64,000 nt of DNA, from assembly GCA_018292915.2 (NCBI GenBank), contig JACVVK020000169.1, positions 855,001 to 919,000 on the forward strand, read 5' to 3'. Below are positions 46,920-58,008 of this stretch, piece by piece. This stretch comes from Batillaria attramentaria (lineage: Eukaryota > Mollusca > Gastropoda > Batillariidae). A model generated the notes under the pieces. It saw only the letters and a list, made by a program, of their open reading frames with translations, made no database searches and was not told the DNA's origin. Every line of letters begins with the position of its first letter. The stretch's first letter is position 1. The position numbers and the translations under genes were made by a program.

Positions 46920-49035
46920 CCTTACCTGCGTGGTAATCTGCCTTCTTTGAAATGGGTGTCTATTGTGTTAAAAAGAATGAATTTTGTTTTCTGTGGATAA
47001 AAATCTGAGGTATTTTTGCAGGATAACCACGAAACTGGCCCACAAGTTATGCGCAGAAGGTAATTTACTGCTGTATTGGTACTCACAAGGGTGTGGATGT
47101 ACTGTGACAATTCTTTATATTTATGCAGTCATAAGTGCATGTATACTTATACTAAACTGAATGAACAGAATAAGGTGCACACATGTACCGGTTATTTTGA
47201 AAATCTACCCTGAAATGGTTATCAGAACGAAAAGCACAGCCAATATGTTAAGAGAAAGATGAGAATACCAGAGTTTCAGACACGTCTAGAGGACAAATTT
47301 CAGAGGAGAATTTTGTGTGAACTATTTGGTGATTTTTTTTTTATTTTTTTTTTCAGATGACCATCCTATTGGTGTGATCTTGGAGTCTCCCTTTAATAAC
47401 ATGGTGGATGCCGCCCACCATCACCCATTTGTATATGTAAGTTTCTCTTTCTTACTCTCTTTGTGTGTGGTTGGGGGGGGGGGGGGGGGGCGGACGGAAC
47501 AATTACATGATGCCATGATGAATGACTGACAATGCACAGATCTGTATGGGTGAGTATATGTCACCCATGGAGAAGCGTCATACTTAATCAATACATTGTC
47601 TATGTTTTAGTATTTTCATACATTGATATCGAGACATTGTACAGCAGTATGTTGTCAAATGATCCCTGACCATTTGCTTTTTGACAGCCATTCCGAATGG
47701 TACCTGGTTTTCTGGAATATATCACTGAGAGCATAGCAGAACATGAGGTCAACTTCAGCAGTGACCACTAGTAAGTGACTGCCTTGGTTTTGTCCATTTG
47801 TCATAAGTTTATGCCCTTGCTATCAGTACCAAGAGACTAGCGTCCCATCATGTAGTTTTTAAACACATGCATGCAGTGTGCACATACACACACAGACACA
47901 TGCACACTCTTTCACACACACACACACATGCACACACACACACACACAGAATGCACCCAGTGAAACACTGCTAGATATCTTGCTGGCAGTGGCACTTTGG
48001 ATTTTTTATTTCCTGAGCTTTTTCCTTTACGCTTTGGGCAACTGCAATGGATTATGGGATTATTGGACTAATTAGTGTATAAGGCAGAAAATGTTCATGA
48101 TTGGTGTATTTAAGCAGAAAATTGTAATGCTCACAAAGTGGCTGGACATTGAGACTGTTTTCAAGGCTGCTTTTACATCAAGTTTTGTGCTTTTGTGGCT
48201 GTTTTCAAGCCTGCCTTTTCATCAAGTTTTGTGTTTTTGCAACCGTTTTCAATGCTGCTTGTACATTAAGTTCTGTGCTTTTGCAGTATTACAGAAGTGA
48301 CGCCACACATCTTGATTCTTCATGCAGAGGACGACTTGGTGGTACCGTTCCACCTTGGCCACAAGGTAGACAAAATTTAATGAGAACAGAAAATTCATTC
48401 ATCAGTAATTATACCGGTATTCTTCATACTGTGAGGTGTGCACTTATCCTTTGTAAGTTGATCAGGTTACATCACTGCTTTGGTGCTTAACATTTTCACC
48501 TATTTTAATGCCAGAGGACAGGAAAGAAAGATGGTATTGTCACACACGTCACTGAGACTAGCAAACAGATTTATATTCTGCCTATCTCAAAAGGAAAGAA
48601 AACGTTTAGCTGACAGAACGTGTTTGTGTGTGCAGCTGTATCAGCAAGCCAAGAAGTCTCGATCTAAACATACAGGAGGTGTGGAGTTGGTTGCCTTTCA
48701 AGGTCACCATGGTTATGGACACAAACACATCTGCAAGGCGCCAGAGTTACCTGATATTGTTATGTACGCACGACCTGTTGAACACTGTTGCTGGTTGCTC
48801 TTAATGGGCTGTTCATTTAGTTAAAATGATAATGAGCGCTGAAAAAAAGTACAGACTTGGTTGATCATTTCACAGAAAAAAGTGCAGTAAGGGGGTCAGC
48901 GTTTATTTTAAAGACTTTGAATAATGTCCATATACTTTTTATGCAGTTTGTTGAATGTACATTTACTTAATGAACGTCACTGTTTTTTGTTTCAGGAACT
49001 TTGTGGAGAAAGCGTACGCAGATGCCAGAAAGTAG
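41665..49035 (+). CDS. ABHD12: ABHD12-like lysophospholipase / monoacylglycerol lipase, copy B (open frame)
   Basis: Twelve exons: 41665-41768, 43060-43190, 43684-43792, 44086-44202, 44506-44582, 46279-46408, 47022-47059, 47357-47436, 47688-47770, 48287-48365, 48636-48763, 48996-49035. All phases fit and give 371 residues; human ABHD12 has 398. Residues about 38-65 form one membrane segment, so the hydrolase domain should face the ER lumen or outside. Catalytic candidates are Ser219 in GHSLG, Asp305/306 in HAEDD and His345 in GYGHK. The loop that reads HGNSGTR in copy A reads HGNSDTR here, an unusual Gly to Asp change near the oxyanion hole. Exon 7 has two equal acceptors, at 46689 and 47022; only the second keeps the frame. 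It is divergent from the GINS1 remnant. Confidence 0.92.
41861..42061. mobile_element. TIR element (MITE), 183 bp, with 9-bp target duplication
   Basis: The element at 41870-42052 has perfect 18-bp inverted ends (GGTCCTACTAATTACCGA). It is flanked by AGTGGACTT at 41861-41869 and again at 42053-42061. Unit A has the single uninterrupted site at 32172-32180. The internal part is T-rich with TTTTCGGT repeats and codes for nothing. A 9-bp duplication suggests a Mutator-like family; this is inference. Confidence 0.92.
45002..45978 (+). mobile_element. Helentron-like non-autonomous element (HINE/pearl type) with tandem-repeat core
   Basis: Left end GGCTCCCTTGTG (45002-45013) is inverted as CACAAGGGAGCC at 45945-45956. 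It is followed by a hairpin, GAGGC-TTTT-GCCTC (45960-45973), and a CTAG end at 45975-45978. Inside are a short TG microsatellite near 45050 and four to five diverged repeats of 133-145 bases. These carry TGACCTTGA and TCAAGGTCA motifs at about 45379, 45534, 45661, 45796 and 45929. Unit A has only the uninterrupted T run (near 34750). Subterminal inverted repeats, 3' hairpin, CTAG end, T-run target and repeat core fit Helentron-derived elements such as molluscan 'pearl' repeats. Confidence 0.75.
46581..47029. repeat. 116-bp direct repeat flanking an insertion; duplicated splice acceptor
   Basis: 46581-46696 and 46914-47029 differ by one base and both end in TTTTTGCAGGATAACCA, the exon 7 acceptor plus the first bases of the exon. 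Unit A has one copy only. The insert lies between them. Confidence 0.93.
46697..46913. mobile_element. Unclassified repeat with (TG)n end, copy 1
   Basis: 217 bases starting GTACACTTCTAGGATGG and ending in a TG microsatellite. It matches 63617-63829 closely and is absent from unit A. It has no coding capacity. The TG tail suggests a retroelement-type end, but no terminal structure settles the class. Confidence 0.85.
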
Positions 49036-52000
49036 AGAAGATTTTGGTGAAACTCCAAGCACTGCTGCCTCCATCCTTGCTGACAGTCTTCTGCCCAGTT
49101 GTACATTGTAATTCCATGATGATTGTCACTTCAGGAAAGATTATGATGTACATAAGGATGTATATTTTTGTGTAAAGATATAACTGCTCTCATGCGTTTT
49201 GTCTAAATAATTATGGTAATACAGTATACAGCTTGTGTGGTTGGCTCTGTGTGTTTTGCTTCTTCTATCCATTTTATGTTGTCAAGATGTTACACAAATT
49301 GTTTTCGATTCCCGGTGTCCACTTTGTAGATATCTTTATTTCACAAATGTTTGGATGAATGAGCTTGTTTGTTTCAGTCAGTACGACTGAAATAGTTTGC
49401 CAGCTGTGATCTTATTTGTTATTGTTGATTTACTGTTTTCACTCCTTGTTTTAGTGGAATGATTTGCGTATGCATGGGTGCATGGAACACTCAGGCTGGG
49501 GAATTCCTGAAGGAAATTCTGAAAAAAAAAAAAAAAAAAAAACACTGAAACCCAGGTCAGAGTTAAGGAGCAGCGCCCAGATTGGGGGTGTGAGGGGGAT
49601 GAATTTTAGCAATTGTGAAGGCTTTTAGTGGCCTCTTCTGGCACCCAAAAGTAATGTGACATTTACACCTGACAGTTTCTTTGGCAGAACCTTCAATTTT
49701 TATTTTTATTTTATTTTTTTGTTGGGGGGGGGGGGGGGCTGAAAAGTTAGGAAATTTGGCCGAAAATTGCAAAATGACTGAAAATTCCCCAGCCTGAACA
49801 TGGGCAATGGCCAGCTTATCTTGTGCTAGTCCCCCTGAGATTCGCAAAAAAAAAGAAGCAAAGCAATGCAAATAAACTTGGAATGGCATTTATGTGGATG
49901 GTGTGAGATTTTGGGGTGGGGAAGGGTACATGTAGTTTGATTATGATCATGACAAACAGATGGAAATCTCAGGTATCATGCAGAATGTGACTGCGATTGT
50001 GCAAGCCACAGCTGACGGAATCTTCATGTTGAAAGAGGGGAAGAGTTACATGTAATAATAATATTTGGTATATATGCCAGTTGCCAGTACAGTGTAAATG
50101 GGAATGATGTGATTAGTAAAGTGTTTTGACTGCTAGTCTACAGTTACTGTATTGGAACGCACATGCACTTTGTACATTTGATACACAAGCAGTTGTTTGA
50201 AATTATCTGTGTCCAAGTTGACAAAAATTCTCATGCGTTTCATGATTGTGACGTCTTAAAATTTCTTGTACTAAACAGTGATTGCTGTTTTGTGCTGTTG
50301 TTATTAATTTGTTATTGATACACAAGCAGTTGTTTGAAATTATCTGTGTCCTAGTCGAACAAATTTCTCATGCGTTTCATGATTGTCACCTCTCAAAATT
50401 TCTTGCACTAAACAGTGATTGCTGTTTTGTGCTGTTGTTATTAATTTGTTATTTTGAAGTTTTCAGCAGCCTATGAAGCTTTTTTGTGGCAGTAGAGTCT
50501 GTTGTTTGTTGAAGATAATGATCATGGCAGTGCCAGCTGGATTAGTCTGGTGGCTAAAACTAAGATCACAGAATATCAGCACTGTATCTCTACAACATAT
50601 GTTTGATAAGCACAGTTCATTGGGTTTTTTTTTTTCCAGTCTGCTGCTAAGTGCTGAATACCAATGTGTTTTTGACTGTTCAGGTTCTACCCTGCTGCTA
50701 TATTAAATCACAGTCATCAGAATGGCTCAGTGTGGTAATCATGCTTCTGAAACTTACATAATTTAACATATTTTTGATTGAAATGGCATTTGCTAAAGTT
50801 GTGTTGGTTGAGAATAAACCATTCAGAAACCAGCCACTGTGTGTGTGTGTGTGTGTGTGTGTAACTGAAACCATAATTACAGTCTTTAGCTTATGTGCAC
50901 AGGTTGACATGAGAAGTATAAGAAGAGGCAACAATTCAAATTCTGTTTATGTGCACGCACTAAGCGAGTGGACAATATCTGAGTGTACCAGCATACTGTA
51001 TGTAAACCAAATAATTACAAGATGGACCAGAAACAGGACCATGCCAGAAGTTTCCTGTTCACCAAAATCTCATATCCGGTGAACAGGTGTGCAGCACTTA
51101 AAAATAATGAAGACCACAAGTATTGGCCACACAAGGTTACTTTTGTTTTCAAGTGGTACCTAAAATAATGATTTCCTGCAAAAACAGATACATATTAAGC
51201 AATAATGGACCTTTTTGTGGAATCTGGCCAAATTCCCTTTGACCATATACATACCTTTCTTCTTTGCTGAAGAACAAAATGTGTTCATGGAACTGAATCT
51301 TTATACACACTTATCTTTGTCTGTATATTCTTTGCGGCGTCTATCTGGACAGTATCTGAGTGTACCAGCATACTGTATGTAAACCAAATAATTACAAGAT
51401 GGACCAGAAACAGGACCATGCCAGAAGTTTCCTGTTCACCAAAATCTCATATCCGGTGAACAGGTGTGCAGCACTTAAAAATAATGAAGACCACAAGTAT
51501 TGGCCACACAAGGTTACTTTTGTTTTCAAGTGGTACCTAAAATAATGATTTCCTGCAAAAACAGATACAAAGGCAGTAGACACCAAAACAATTTGTCTAT
51601 CACAGTCTAGAGGTGTCGTACAGAAAACTTTTTTTTTTTAATCTCTACCTTCATTTTGAAACAAAATTTAGAGACGCTGTACATGTGAACAGAGGCCGCT
51701 TAAGCATTTCTCCTTTTGGTTTTAGAAATGCCTCTGCTTGACTAGACAATGGCCTGAGCTCATGCTGCCTGATACACTTCAACTCCAATTCCAAATCCAC
51801 TCCTACCGACCCCTGTAGCAGAGTCATCCTTAATTATGCATCTCAGTCAGCCAGTCAAGGGCTACTGATGTCACTGGTCAACTGATGTCCATGAACAACA
51901 AAGCACACTCTGTAGAAATACTGTTCACACATCTCTGTCATTGCAGCACATAAGGGAATGGCTTTTTGGAATGGCTGAATTTCAAGCGTGCAGTCCTGCC

Positions 52001-52036
52001 ACACGAAGAACACTCACTGAGAGCTTAGCTGCACAA
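49036..52036. other. ABHD12-B 3' flank, end of the array
   Basis: No coding exon. Holds AATAAA at 49871-49876 (probable ABHD12-B polyadenylation), the dispersed repeat at 49738-49798, the tandem repeat at 50180-50453, a TG run near 50838-50860, the B/C junction at 51197/51198 and the unit C remnant. 51571-52036 is unique sequence downstream of the inverted ABHD12-like gene and probably includes its 3' untranslated region. Confidence 0.7.
51198..51570. repeat. Unit C: the two ends of a third tandem copy
   Basis: 51198-51341 repeats the left end of the unit (as at 24766 and 39776). 51342-51570 repeats its right end (as at 50971-51190). The whole middle is missing. It is preceded by the normal end of unit B, as expected for a third tandem copy with an internal deletion of at least 11 kb. 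Confidence 0.9.
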
Positions 52037-55000
52037 TCATCCTGCTGGCTTGGGTTTTGTAGAATCTTGTATAAATTTCCTGCAACAAAAGTGTAAAAAA
52101 ACGTTGAGCATTAGTGAAATCGGTGACACTAGCAATCACCAGCTGTTGGCCAGCAACAGGAGTCGCACTATATAATCTGAGAAAACGTTATTTAAAAAAA
52201 AAAAATAATAATAAAAAAAAGCAAAAACTGCCCCCTCCCTCCCCCTCAAATCCATGAGGTCTACAGAGGACCTGCGGTAACTAATTTTAATTCTTAAAAA
52301 ATTTAAAAATTCACAACAGTACCATCCAATTTTTAGATGAGGTTATGATCATTTACAAGACGACCCCCCCCCCCCCCCCCCCCACCAAAATGCAATCACC
52401 CTTGCTACCCGAAGAATCTTTCCATTGTACACTTCATGGAATATTCTGATTTAAATTAACATTACATAAGCAGTGTGACAAAGAATAATGTGCTTATGTC
52501 TACCTAACAATGTCACCAAGTTCAGGGTCCCTGTTCATCAGGTTGTGGCCATATCCTTTGCTGCCTGGGAATGTGTGCAAGACAGTTTGAGGTTGATCAC
52601 TGCTGTGTGCTGTCATTATTGTCTTGAACAGCTGAAAATCGATGAAATTCAAACGTCTGGATCAGCTAAACTTCTCTTTTCTTTTTTCCACAGAACAGGT
52701 TCTATTGCATCTAATGATGGAACAACCATGGAAGCCACACAAGAAGATGCACATAGCAAAAACAAACCCTCAAGTCAAGTCAAGTAGCCTTTAACACACC
52801 TGACCATTACATAGTTATTTACAACAGTATACAGTACATGTATTACACTTGTCTGAATGTGCATATGAACAACAAACATTTTGTGCAGTGCCTATACCTT
52901 ATGCCATTATTTAATTTTGTATTAACCTACCTTTTGTGCAAGGTCTATTGGAACAACAAGGTCATCCTCGGCATGCAGCATCAGTATTGGACACTGCACT
53001 TTGGTGATGCTGGAAACAGAGGGACAGAGGAAATGTACTCTACACTCTGTATGTGCTTTGTTATAAAGGAACTCATACTCTTATTAAATAACATTTACTG
53101 ATACATATACAGATGCACATGTGGATGTACATGCATGTACACAAGACCAAGCACACACACATCGATAGTACTTTCTGACAGGGAACCCTTGATATCTATT
53201 GGCAATATAGAATCTTAGGAAAACTCACTGCTGATCCGTCTTGAAATTCACTTTCATGCGTGACAATGCTGCATGAAAAATCCACATCAAGAAAGGAAAG
53301 GGGCGGTACGGCTGAAAGCAGACATTTCATACAATGCAAGATAATCAGAAAGAAAAGGAAACGGTAATGACTGCAAAGTGGTTACAAGTTAAGCAAATAA
53401 AAGCGACATACCGGTAAAAGGGACAGAAACCACTTAACTTTGACAGACCTGTGCCGTCCTTTGTCAAAGTTAAGTGGTTTCTGTCCCTTTTATTTGCAAC
53501 ATAATCAGTTTGATATTCATCAGGTCCACGCGACTCAACCTTGCATACATTCAAACTTTGCACAGACAGTTTAGCAAGAGTAAGCTTAACTACCTATACC
53601 AGAACAGAGAATTTTTTTTAACTTTAAAAAAAGGCTCTGTGTTGGTCATTTTTTGTTCATTTGGATTTTGTTGTTTTGTTTTGTGTTTTTGTTTGTTTTG
53701 GGGTTTATTTTGGTTTGTTGTTTGCTTGTTTGTTTGTTTGTTGTTGTTGTTTTTTGTTTTTTTTTGTTTTTGTTTTTTTTTGGGGGGGGGGGGGGGTTGG
53801 GTTAAGTTTGTTCATTTGGATTTTGTTGTTTTGTTTTGTGTTTTTGTTTGTTTGTTTTGGGGTTTATTTTGGTTTGTTGTTTGTTTGTTTGTTTGTTGTT
53901 GGTTTTTTTTTGTTTTTGTTTTTTTTTTGTGGGGGGGGGGGTTGGGTTAAGTTTTTAACTGGCGGGGGGGGGGGGGGGGGGGGGGGGGGGGTGCATTTGT
54001 TATTTACTTGTTGCACTTTCTTTCTCCCAACTTACCATGGTTAACAAATAGGCATCCACCTGGTCATTCAGGTTGCTGAAAGCCCCTTCCAAAACAATTC
54101 CAGCTGGTGCCTCATCTGAAAGAAAAACTCAGTAATGTATAATAGTACACACATCTAACTGCAAAATTCATCAAAATGATCAATGAAAGAAACAGATAAA
54201 TACAGAAGAAGTCCATGGTGCGCCAGGAACTTACTTTTTTCTGAGAGAAGTCTAGCTGCCTGCACTGCTACCCTGTAGGTAAAATAATGAGACACAGAGT
54301 AAATTTTATACTATTTTTTTGTACTAATCTATATTTGTATAGGATTATATTATATGGCTATGACCAATACTCCCATATTATCAATATTACATTTTGTTTC
54401 AAGGTAAAGCCATTTTTCCTGATATGCTGTACACATGCATTTGCCGACACACACAACAGTTAAGATGGCTTCGAACTGTACACACCCTGAACCAAGCGAA
54501 TGTCCCCAGAGAAAAACAGGGGAGGTCCCGGCCTTGTTCTTTGTCCAACGATAGACAGAGACAGCGTCCTCCACCATGTTTATTTCTGTTGCCTCTCCGT
54601 CAGAGTCACCGTACCCTGAAAACAGCAACAAAGAAAATCACAGAAGATTCAACAGTTGAAAGAAAGCTTTATAGCTTGGTCAGTAGCATCGGGCAAGCAG
54701 CGTTTCACTGTACAAGCAACCAAAGCCAAAGCCGACTCAGCGGACACGCTGAAGCCATCCTTGGCTGCACCAGTCTCAATTCAATATATACTTTACTAGC
54801 CTCTGTGGAGGCTCAGACATCACACAGACAATAATCAATGAAACACAGCTTAAAAATTCACATACAGAATCACTCACATAAATTTACAATATAAATTTTA
54901 TATGACAATAAAATTTATAAAAACCCAAACTTACCACACACACACACACACACAAACACACTCTCACACGCACACACCCACCACACACACACAGATTAAA

Positions 55001-56821
55001 GCATCTATTGAATTGATTCCATTAACTTAAACTAAAGTGATCCAGTCTATAATACTGAATAAATTAAAATGAAGGTAAATTAGGTTGGTTGGTTGGTTGA
55101 GGGTTTAACATCTTTTTCCACAACATACCGGGAATATAAAACAAATGGGACAAGGAAAACCCAGCACAAATATTTTTTAAATAAAGAAAAAAAAAAAACT
55201 GTCAGTCTCTATTCATAAAATGCTGATCCTCACCTCTGTAGTCTAAAGTTATGACGTGCCATCCTTGCCCTCGCAACACACTGTAGGTGAACACACGTGT
55301 AGACTGGCCCCTGTACAAAACATGCAAAAAAGTTGTTGTATTCTGTGAAGCATGTTTCAAACAGACAAGAAACATGGCAAAACTTTCATTCTGACAATGA
55401 GGATTACATGCAAAGTTTATGTAACCATACCTTCATTCATGATACGTTTGATTACAATAATAATAAAGATATGCAACAGATAACAAGAAATGAAACACCT
55501 CAAGCAAAGTTTATACAGTTATTCGTACATGTATGCAATAGATATAACATGAGTTGTAAATATTTGTTAGAAGTCATCAAACCTTGTGCCACCGTTTCCA
55601 TGAAGATAGATGAAGATGGGAGAACCAGACGCCAGCTGTGACTCATACTTTTCTTCTGATATTGGATTCTTTTCCTCAATTGCTGATTCTGGCAGGATGT
55701 GCCTAAGAAATACACCACAACAACACAAACAAAATCAGTTTCCTACTAAACACACAGTTGCAAAGCAACCAAATTGTGAAAGCAGTAAAATTTGGATTTT
55801 TATAAAGACAGCCTCCTCAACAACACATACACATAATACTGTGTATTATGTGATCATAACTGTAAGTAGCCAACACTGTAAGTATAACCCCCATCTAATG
55901 CTAGCTTGATACAGGTGATTTTCAACAGAAAAGGACAGTTTCTAACCAAAGTCCAAGTGTTTCACCAGTGGGAAGCTTCAAGTCAACCTGTCTTGCTGCC
56001 TCAAGTCCTGCCTCACGAGGATTTTTCAAGTCCGAGAAGTAAAAGGCAGCTGCAAGAATATAAGTTACTTGTGACGGTGTGCTAGTACTGAAAGCACAAA
56101 CAGTTGCACTGGAGTAAATTATGTATAAAAATAAGCAGGGTGCGTTTAGTTTTAGTGTTTATTAACGTTTTTGATTATGCCAGCCAGAGATCAATAAATT
56201 CAACAGTTCTGTGGAGCTTTAGCATAGGTTAACTAGCTGTTACGAAAGTAGACAAGAAGGAAGAACATAGCATCAGATGCACTGTAACTAGAGCTGGATT
56301 TCCAGAATTAGGGTGTATGGGGTTGCGAATTTGGGCAGTTAACAATTAAGTTGAAAGTGTATGTTAGACTGTAGTGTAAGCATTTGACAAATACCTGTTG
56401 AAAACACCATGGCAGATACAATGCTGGGAAACAGCAAAACCATGACTGGAATTACGACATAGACGCAAATCACAGTCCGAACTGCATAGCGTCTCCATCG
56501 CCGAGTCCTGGTCCAAACACTGTCACGTTAGAAATGATCCATACACATACCTATTTATAAAACTAAACGCATAATACATAAAGATTTATACTGTTATCGA
56601 AAGGCCTTACAGATGTATTCTAACTGGCACTATCACCGAAATAGTGGAAGATACACCCCTCCTTCTGACCTTGCTTCTCAAGCTGGTTTTCCTGATCTCT
56701 CCATCAAGTTTCGTTTTGCTTCCTAATTGTCAACATTATGTGAAAAGCCGGCGAAGTTGCCCGACCAAACGAACAGTACTGTACTGATCTCCTACCTTCT
56801 GGGGCTCAGACCAAAAACCAT
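52037..56821 (-). CDS. ABHD12-like serine hydrolase, inverted paralogue (12 exons)
   Basis: Minus-strand exons in order: 56821-56796, 56507-56395, 56049-55947, 55702-55583, 55310-55234, 54615-54486, 54272-54235, 54115-54036, 53311-53229, 53009-52931, 52631-52504, 52079-52037. Phases fit and give 339 residues. A short basic head (MVFGLSPRRTRRWRR) precedes a membrane segment in exon 2. The catalytic domain has HGNGGTR (exon 4), Ser186 in GHSLG (exon 6), HAEDD (exon 10) and His312 in GYGH (exon 11). Exons 5-11 have exactly the lengths of ABHD12-B exons 5-11, so this is an older duplicate. Protein divergence is much greater than between copies A and B. It should act on a monoacyl lipid at a membrane, but its substrate is not readable here. 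It lies head to head with VIPAS39. Confidence 0.92.
53415..53492. repeat. Perfect 31-bp inverted repeat (hairpin) in intron 8
   Basis: Arms 53415-53445 and 53462-53492 are exact reverse complements (TAAAAGGGACAGAAACCACT ... and its complement) around a 16-base loop. A GCAAATAAAA / TTTTATTTGC pair outside the core extends the symmetry after a 13-17 base insertion on the left. It lies in an intron of the inverted ABHD12-like gene. Confidence 0.95.
53640..53992. repeat. Duplicated T/G-rich low-complexity tract ending in 28 G
   Basis: Two copies of about 145-150 bases (53655-53807 and 53813-53945) of TTTG/TTTTG repeats each end in a G run and GGTTGGGTTAAG. They are followed by an uninterrupted G run at 53964-53991. 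Long open frames here are artefacts of composition. Confidence 0.85.
55099..55176 (-). mobile_element. 5'-truncated SINE
   Basis: On the minus strand it matches the 3' half of the SINE at 62113-62270, from AAATATTTGTGCTGG to GGAAAAAGATGTTAAACCC. Confidence 0.75.
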
Positions 56822-57122
56822 CCCGAAGTTCAAAGTGTCAAATTCTTGTCTATACGTCCGGTCTGAATAAATATTGCTCGCCGAACGACCACAAATACCG
56901 AATAAACACGGAATTTGGAGAGGGTGGTGGTAGGTGCACTTTTACTTTGTTGATATGAGAGGCGGAAGCGGAAGAACTCAAGGGAAACCACTCTGGGGAG
57001 ACAGAAGGGGAGTGGCTGATTGGAACTGAAAGTTGATGCGGAAGAAAATACCCAAACCTGCATGATTTCTGAATCCTTTGGTTATTGCTGCAGTCAGTAC
57101 CACTCGTCTAGCGACGTTTGAA
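56822..57122. promoter_or_regulatory. Bidirectional promoter, ABHD12-like / VIPAS39
   Basis: About 300 bases between the two predicted start codons. It contains three CGGAAG motifs (56963-56968, 56969-56974, 57039-57044), an ETS-type core common in divergent promoters, and an ATTGG (inverted CCAAT) at 57019-57023. No TATA box is evident at either end. Confidence 0.6.
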
Positions 57123-57943
57123 ATGGTAGCGCACAGTGAAAGTGGTTTTTCTTTTTGTCTATTGTCTACTTCAAGTCAAAATTACATAATTTGTTACAGT
57201 CTATGAGTAAATTGCACTCTCTCTCTCTCTCTCTCTCTGTTTGTGTGTGAACATATCATGGAGACAAAGGCTGCATATAGGTCATCGTGCTTAAATTTCT
57301 GATAACTGTGTATGGCGTATATATACTGGATAAATTCAGGGTGCTCATTTCTTGGTTAGTATTAGGAGTACCCCTTTTTTCTGTTTTTTCTTTTTGTTTT
57401 TGATAAACTCAGCAATTATTTCATCAGAGACAAAATACCAGTGTGTTCCTTTTTTACCAGTGAAATCAAGTCTTCAGTTTTTGTTCTTACATTTTCTACT
57501 CCTGCTTCTAGGACATTGAAGATGACGAAGAGTACACTGGCCGCTCTAAATCAGCAGCCAAAAAGAACATTTTTGATGACGATGTAAGTAAACTACAGAG
57601 CTTATCTATATGTATGATACACAATGCAAACATTGAGACTCACAACATATTATTGTCGGGAATTTTAGCAGCTGGTACACCGAATCTATCAAAAAAGGTA
57701 TTTTGTAAGAATTTTGAAACATGGCTTATGACTTCTTCTTTTTTTACTCTGCTAATAACTTAGCTCTTTTATCATAAGGTTTCCATTGAAGCAGCAAAGA
57801 AGATCATTACATCATCCAAATTTGGTGCTGATGATGACTTTGAAGAAGACGCAGAAATCATCGGCATAGATGGCAACACTGCTGTACGATATGGTAATCA
57901 CCGTAATGTAATAACACAGAAAAGTTTTGAAACAAGTGTAGAC

Positions 57944-58008
<65 letters not shown>

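Larger units (their letters stand above)
39776..51197. repeat. Tandem segmental duplication, unit B (about 11.4 kb)
   Basis: Second copy of the GINS1/ABHD12 unit, aligned with unit A through almost all exons, introns and flanks. Relative to A it lacks two segments (equivalents of 24933-27884 and 28930-31323). It gains a 183-bp TIR element, a 977-bp Helentron-like element and a 217-bp (TG)n-tailed repeat, and has a replaced G-rich patch at 44692-44935. Exon sequence remains close to unit A. Confidence 0.92.

Noticed and set aside
53474..54044. Open frames of 158 and 127 codons rich in Phe, Val and Cys
   Set aside because: They translate TTTG repeats and G runs inside an intron of the minus-strand gene.
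54394..54834. Plus-strand open frame of 146 codons
   Set aside because: It overlaps, in antisense, the GHSLG exon (54486-54615) of the minus-strand hydrolase, which explains its length.
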